This document shows, piece by piece, positions 52,088 through 55,489 of a stretch of 55,489 nt of DNA (the first letter of the stretch is position 1; each line of letters opens with the position of its first letter). The stretch covers positions 1 to 55,489 of the forward strand of contig CAZJNU010000010.1 of assembly GCA_964547485.1 (NCBI GenBank), in the 5' to 3' direction. This stretch comes from JACJWR01 sp964547485 (GTDB lineage: Bacteria > Actinomycetota > Actinomycetes > S36-B12 > UBA10799). The notes below the pieces were generated by a model, which worked only from the letters and a program-made list of their open reading frames with translations, was not told where the DNA came from and did no database searches. The translations under genes were made by a program, and so were the position numbers.

Positions 52088-52393
52088 CAGCGTGCGTTCT
52101 GTTCCGCCACAGGACACATGCTGTCAGATCCCGGAGTCGGTCCGGGGCAGTGCGGATGCGGATGCCTCGTGGACCTTGGGTCCGGTGACGGTGCGCTCAT
52201 ACACCCGGTACTGCTGTCGTCTCTTCTCAATCCAGGCCATGATGGCTCTCCCTCAATGTCGGTGACGACGAGGGACTGTGAGATGTCGGGCCGGTGCTGC
52301 CACTCGTGCCCATCTGCCCCGTCGAGGGGGCAGCCTCACTCGGGGCGAGGGGGTAGAGGATGGTCGGAACCCTTGCGTAGCAAGGGCCCCGGG
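52088..52393. other. Non-coding end of the element
   Basis: 306 bp between the nucleotidyltransferase gene and the tRNA-His att repeat. No frame with family similarity; no integrase remnant found. Confidence 0.45.
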
Positions 52394-52471
52394 TGGGGTG
52401 AGTGACGGGACTCGAACCCGCGACATCCGCGACCACAACGCGGCGCTCTACCAGACTGAGCTACACCCACC
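52394..52471 (-). tRNA. tRNA-His (anticodon GTG)
   Basis: The minus strand folds into a full cloverleaf: acceptor GTGGGTG / CACTCAC with the extra G-1 typical of histidine tRNA, D-arm GCTC...GAGC, anticodon stem CCGCG/CGCGG with loop TTGTGGT (anticodon GTG at 52434-52436 on the plus strand), T-arm GCGGGTTCGAGTCCCGT, and encoded CCA. It lies next to orn, a common actinobacterial arrangement. Its 3' end served as an integration site. Confidence 0.95.
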
Positions 52472-52642
52472 ACGGTCCCAGTTACGGGTCCGCAACCGCG
52501 CTCGGCGGCCACGTCAGCATACTCCAGCGCGTTGCCGCACCTGCTGGTGCGCACCGGTTCCGGCCTCCGTCGCGGATGCAACGGCGGCGCGCCGCCCCCG
52601 CCGGGACGAGGCGAGTCCCGGCGGCAGGTAGCGTTGCCACCC

Positions 52643-53254
52643 ATGAATCCCTCTCACCTTGTCTGGGTCGACTGCGAGATGACCGGATTGGATCTCGACA
52701 AGGACGCCCTTGTCGAGGTCTCCTGCGTCGTCACCGATTCCGAACTCAACGCGTTGGATGAGGGCATCGACATCGTCATCAAACCGCCCGCGGAGTCGCT
52801 GGTCGACATGGACGACGTGGTCGTGAAGATGCACACCGAGTCAGGTCTGCTGACCGAACTGGCTGCTGGCACCACGTTGGCCGAGGCGGAAGCCCAGCTG
52901 CTCGAGTACATCCGTGGCCATGTGCCGGAGGCCCGCAAGGCCCCGCTGGCAGGATCCAGCGTGCATGTGGACCGCGCCTACCTCGCCCGCGATATGCCGA
53001 CGTTGACCGAGTACCTGCACTACCGGATCGTGGACGTCTCATCGATCAAGGAACTCGTGCGCCGTTGGTACCCGCGCGCCTACTTTGCAAGCCCGGAGAA
53101 GCGCGGCGGCCATCGTGCCCTGGCCGACATCCTCGATTCGATCAACGAGTTGCGCTACTACCGGGAGGCGGTATACGTGGCGGCGCCCGGACCTGACTCG
53201 GCGACCGCGAAGGCGATCACGGTGGCGCTCGACGCTGCCCGCGACGGGGCCTGA
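52643..53254 (+). CDS. orn: Oligoribonuclease
   Basis: 203 residues from ATG 52643. DEDDh exonuclease motifs: VWVDCEMTGLDL (Exo I), SSVHVDRAYLARDMP (Exo II) and HRALADILDSINEL (Exo III with His and Asp). It degrades 2-5-nt RNA fragments, including pGpG from cyclic di-GMP turnover, and is often essential. Length and motifs are complete. It is divergent from tRNA-His. Confidence 0.97.
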   Translation: MNPSHLVWVDCEMTGLDLDKDALVEVSCVVTDSELNALDEGIDIVIKPPAESLVDMDDVVVKMHTESGLLTELAAGTTLAEAEAQLLEYIRGHVPEARKAPLAGSSVHVDRAYLARDMPTLTEYLHYRIVDVSSIKELVRRWYPRAYFASPEKRGGHRALADILDSINELRYYREAVYVAAPGPDSATAKAITVALDAARDGA

Positions 53255-53369
53255 GCCCAAGCCGCGGCCGGGCGCACGAGGGTCCACGTCGACAGTCCTG
53301 TGGATAGCCGGGCGCACGGCGACAGATAGCACCGGCAGAATGTTTGCTTCAAGCGCACGCCGAGCCCGC

Positions 53370-53418
53370 TTGACACCGCTTGACATAATTGACTTGTTCG
53401 CTATTGACAGCAATTGAC
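53370..53418. promoter_or_regulatory. Five TTGAC repeats upstream of the RES/MbcA-like pair
   Basis: TTGAC occurs at 53370, 53380, 53389, 53404 and 53414, spacings 10, 9, 15 and 10 bp, all on the plus strand, ending just before the GGAGG at 53419. One helical turn between most copies suggests a cooperatively bound operator; some copies may double as a -35 element. Confidence 0.55.
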
Positions 53419-53429
53419 GGAGGTTGCCC

Positions 53430-53999
53430 ATGAAGACTCATGACGCCGCCACCGGGAAGACGTCGGTGGTGGACAAGGACCGGTACGTCGAGGCTGTCCT
53501 GGTAGCTGTCCGCGAGGCACTCGAGGCCGCCGCCGAGAGGTACGAACGGACCGGTGCAACTGCGCCTGCAGTTGAAGAGTTGCGTGGGTCACTGATGGAC
53601 CTTGTGGCCGCGCCGGACGACGAGAACCCCCTGGCGAGTTGGGTGGGTCCGTTCTGGTCGGGCAAGAGAGTCCGCGATGAGTTGCGCCTAGCCAGTCGGC
53701 AGGCTCTGGATTCGCGACGGCGGGCCCATGCGGTGCTCGGTGTCAAGACCTCCGATGGCGCGGTGGTCTACCCCGTCTGGCAGTTCCATCGCCGGGACGA
53801 GACCGTGGAGGTGAGACCGGCCGTGGGCAGAGTATTCGCCATCCTTGGCACCCACGACGAGTGGGCGGTTGCGGTCCTGCTGAACACACCGGCGCCGGAG
53901 TTGGAAGGCCTGACCCCGCTGGACTGGGTGCGGCAACTGCGCAGTGAGGCGACCCTGTTGCAGTTCGCCCGAACCGTCGACACCGAGTGGTCGCGTTGA
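53430..53999 (+). CDS. MbcA/Xre-type antitoxin of a RES system
   Basis: 189 residues from ATG 53430, GGAGG six bases upstream. The C-terminal part ALDSRRRAHAVLGVKTSDGA, YPVWQFHRRDETVEVRPAVG and LNTPAPELEGLTPLDWVRQL is the MbcA/ParS-Xre toxin-binding domain pattern (YP-x-W/F-QF, TPxPELxGxTPLD). The N-terminal 100 residues are helical (VREALEAAAERYERTGAT). It overlaps the RES gene by 13 nt. Probably binds the TTGAC repeats and blocks the toxin active site. Confidence 0.8.
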   Translation: MKTHDAATGKTSVVDKDRYVEAVLVAVREALEAAAERYERTGATAPAVEELRGSLMDLVAAPDDENPLASWVGPFWSGKRVRDELRLASRQALDSRRRAHAVLGVKTSDGAVVYPVWQFHRRDETVEVRPAVGRVFAILGTHDEWAVAVLLNTPAPELEGLTPLDWVRQLRSEATLLQFARTVDTEWSR

Positions 54000-54706
54000 A
54001 CGGTCGAACCTCAGACCTGCCACCAGCGCACCCTAAGCGATCGGCCAGCGCCCAGCAGGGTCCACCATCGGACCTCACCGGCTTCCCGGTCGCCACCATT
54101 GACCCCTCACAGGGGTGGTACCGCGAGCACGGCAATCGGGATGGGCACGACGCTGGCTGCTGGTACTTCAGCGGCTATGCCCAGGGACAGCCACCGCAGG
54201 GGCGCTTCGATCTGCCGCTGCCGAACGGAACCTGCTACTTGGCTGAGACACCCAGCGCAGCCGCAAGGGAAAGGTGCGGACGCTTCACCTCCGCGGGAGC
54301 ACCCATCCCGCCAGGGCACTACTGGAACCGAGTCATCTCAGCGGTGCAGGCACCGGCTGGCGCGGTCCGGATCGCAGACGCCACACAAGCGGAGGCAGCC
54401 CACCGTCACAAGGTCACCCGTGAACTGTTCTCCTGCCCGGACTACACCCTGCCGGCCAACTGGGCTCGTGCCTTGCACCTGGCGGGGTTCGACGCCTTGC
54501 TGTACGAGCCGCGTTTCGGCCCGGGGCCCGGCCGCGCGGTCGCACTGTTCGGTACTCACGGCCGGGACCGCAACCGGGAGATCCTCTCCAGCGTGGAACT
54601 CGCCCACACGCTGCAAAACATGGGTCTGCTGCCGAGCATCCCCAGTTCCAGCGAGCTGCGCTGTGATGACAGCGACGCGGAGGCCGCCGCGCCGGAGTCA
54701 GCCTGA
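53987..54706 (+). CDS. RES-domain NAD+-degrading toxin
   Basis: 239 residues from GTG 53987 (a TTG at 53996 is an alternative). RES hallmarks: GWYREHGNRD with the active Arg, GRFDLPLPNGTCYLAETPSA with Tyr and Glu, and FDALLYEPRFGPGPGRAVAL near the end. RES toxins such as MbcT split or phosphorolyse NAD+. The overlap with its MbcA-like partner supports a working pair. The N-terminal ~30 residues and the C-terminal tail are variable. Confidence 0.85.
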   Translation: MVALNGRTSDLPPAHPKRSASAQQGPPSDLTGFPVATIDPSQGWYREHGNRDGHDAGCWYFSGYAQGQPPQGRFDLPLPNGTCYLAETPSAAARERCGRFTSAGAPIPPGHYWNRVISAVQAPAGAVRIADATQAEAAHRHKVTRELFSCPDYTLPANWARALHLAGFDALLYEPRFGPGPGRAVALFGTHGRDRNREILSSVELAHTLQNMGLLPSIPSSSELRCDDSDAEAAAPESA

Positions 54707-55440
54707 CAGTCGCTCGACGACCACCGCTCCGCCCAGCCCGGCCGCGCCGCTGACCGCGGCCACCCCGAACCGTCCACCTCTCCGCTCCAATTCGGACAGG
54801 GCACCGCCGACCATGATCGCCCCGGTCGCCCCGAACGCATGACCCATCGCAATCGTGCCGCCACTTGGATTCATCCGCTCCGGACCCGCCCGCAAGTCAC
54901 GCCGGAACCGCAGGCAGAGCGCCGCGAACGCCTCGGCGAACTCGAACACATCGATCTCATCGGGTGACAATCCGGCGCGCGCAATGGCCATCTCAGTGGC
55001 CTGCTGACCGGCGGTGAGCATCACCACGGGATCCACGGCACAGACGGCGCTGGCCAGGATCCGACCCCGCGGCCGGAGCCCCGCCTCCGCTGCCGCGGCC
55101 TCGGTACCGAGCAGCAACAGCGCGGCTCCGTCGGCCATGGCCGGTGACGTCGCGACCGTGTGCAGATGTGACAGCGGGCCGATCTCGGGATGGATGGCCG
55201 CCACCAACGCGTCCTGCCCGGCCGCACCGACCTCAGCGAAAGCTGGCGGCAGAGCGGCCAGCCCGTCCGCTGTCATCCCCGGCCGAATCAGCTCGTCGGC
55301 GGCGAAGGTGCTGCCAGGGTCAAAGCCCGGCAGCGCGACCACGCAGTCGTCGAAGACGCCCTCCGCCCACGCACGGGCCGCCTTGGTGTGACTCTCGACC
55401 GCGTAGGCGTCCAACTCCTCCCGGGACCAACCCTCCGGAA
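54698..55440 (-). pseudogene. Thiolase (acetyl-CoA acetyltransferase-like), 5'-truncated
   Basis: The visible part starts within the family pattern SREELDAYAVESHTKAARAW and contains FAEAFAALCLRFRRDL, GGTIAMGHAFGATGAIMVGG (His active-site loop) and SGAAGLGGAVVVERL (second Cys-Gly loop region, here Ala in place of the usual Cys). The N-terminal half with the nucleophile Cys is missing: an in-frame stop occurs just upstream of IPEGWSREELD and the sequence beyond it does not look like thiolase. Either a real rearrangement or an assembly edge near the window end. It converges on the RES gene. Confidence 0.7.
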
Positions 55441-55489
55441 TTTGTCAAGCTGATTTGGACCATCGGGAGTTAGTTAGGCGGCTGCGGGT

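Larger units (their letters stand above)
49637..52418. mobile_element. Small tRNA-His-integrated element bounded by 25-bp direct repeats
   Basis: The 3' end of tRNA-His (52394-52418, CCA end through the T-arm) is repeated exactly at 49637-49661 in the same orientation. The 2.76 kb between holds a broken nuclease gene running into the outer repeat and an AbiE-like pair. No integrase is present, so it is a degenerate or trans-mobilised element. Confidence 0.7.

Noticed and set aside
1..55489. CRISPR array
   Set aside because: No regularly spaced repeats of suitable length; the TTGAC and 23-bp repeats are too short or too few.

Overview
The window is high-GC DNA with frequent GTG/TTG starts and many 1-8 nt gene overlaps. 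Its gene content is typical of Actinomycetota: orn next to tRNA-His, a WS/DGAT acyltransferase, a DUF47-PiT phosphate locus, an MbcA/RES-type pair and DUF1905. The genus cannot be told from the sequence. The first and last genes (hyuB, thiolase) are both incomplete.

Layout. 1-9.4 kb: the 3' end of a hydantoinase B gene, a large secreted protein, and a tightly overlapping five-gene minus-strand operon. That operon encodes a beta-propeller-like protein, a HIT-domain protein, an HlyD-like adaptor and two ABC exporters of the NHLM (NHLP-leader peptide) type. The usual C39 leader-peptidase domain is absent and no precursor peptide is visible. 9.5-20 kb: mostly housekeeping and envelope genes (SMR efflux, PiT plus DUF47, a DUF475 TerC-like protein, GNAT, DUF1905, membrane and secreted proteins). 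It also holds an ECF sigma factor fused to its own zinc-binding anti-sigma-like domain, membrane anchor and proline-rich tail. The promoter regions of this sigma gene and of the neighbouring secreted-protein gene share a two-part motif with identical 21-nt spacing.

20-35 kb and 42-55 kb: an accessory region packed with toxin-antitoxin and defence-type modules. These are VapBC, RelE/Phd-YefM, HipBA, NERD-helicase, two AbiE-like type IV pairs, two Fic proteins (one with an antitoxin), YefM-YoeB, a BrnT/RHH-like pair and a RES/MbcA-like pair. Remnants of a MazF/PemK-like toxin and of a dual-specificity-phosphatase-like domain lie among them. An ISAzo13-type insertion sequence (1301 bp, TAA target duplication) has split a small membrane-protein gene whose frame can be reconstructed exactly. 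Next to it lies an unknown divergent cluster of one coiled-coil protein, two membrane proteins and an LRV-repeat protein.

35-42 kb: pterin carbinolamine dehydratase, an opine-dehydrogenase-like gene with a late frameshift, an amidohydrolase-MFS operon and small genes. 45.6-47.1 kb: a decayed second DUF47-PiT locus followed by an intact App1-type lipid phosphatase. 49.6-52.4 kb: a 2.76-kb segment bounded by a perfect 25-bp duplication of the 3' end of tRNA-His. This is the signature of a tRNA-integrated element, here without an integrase and carrying an AbiE-like pair. Several genes are frameshifted; for each, real decay and sequencing error cannot be told apart from this sequence alone.
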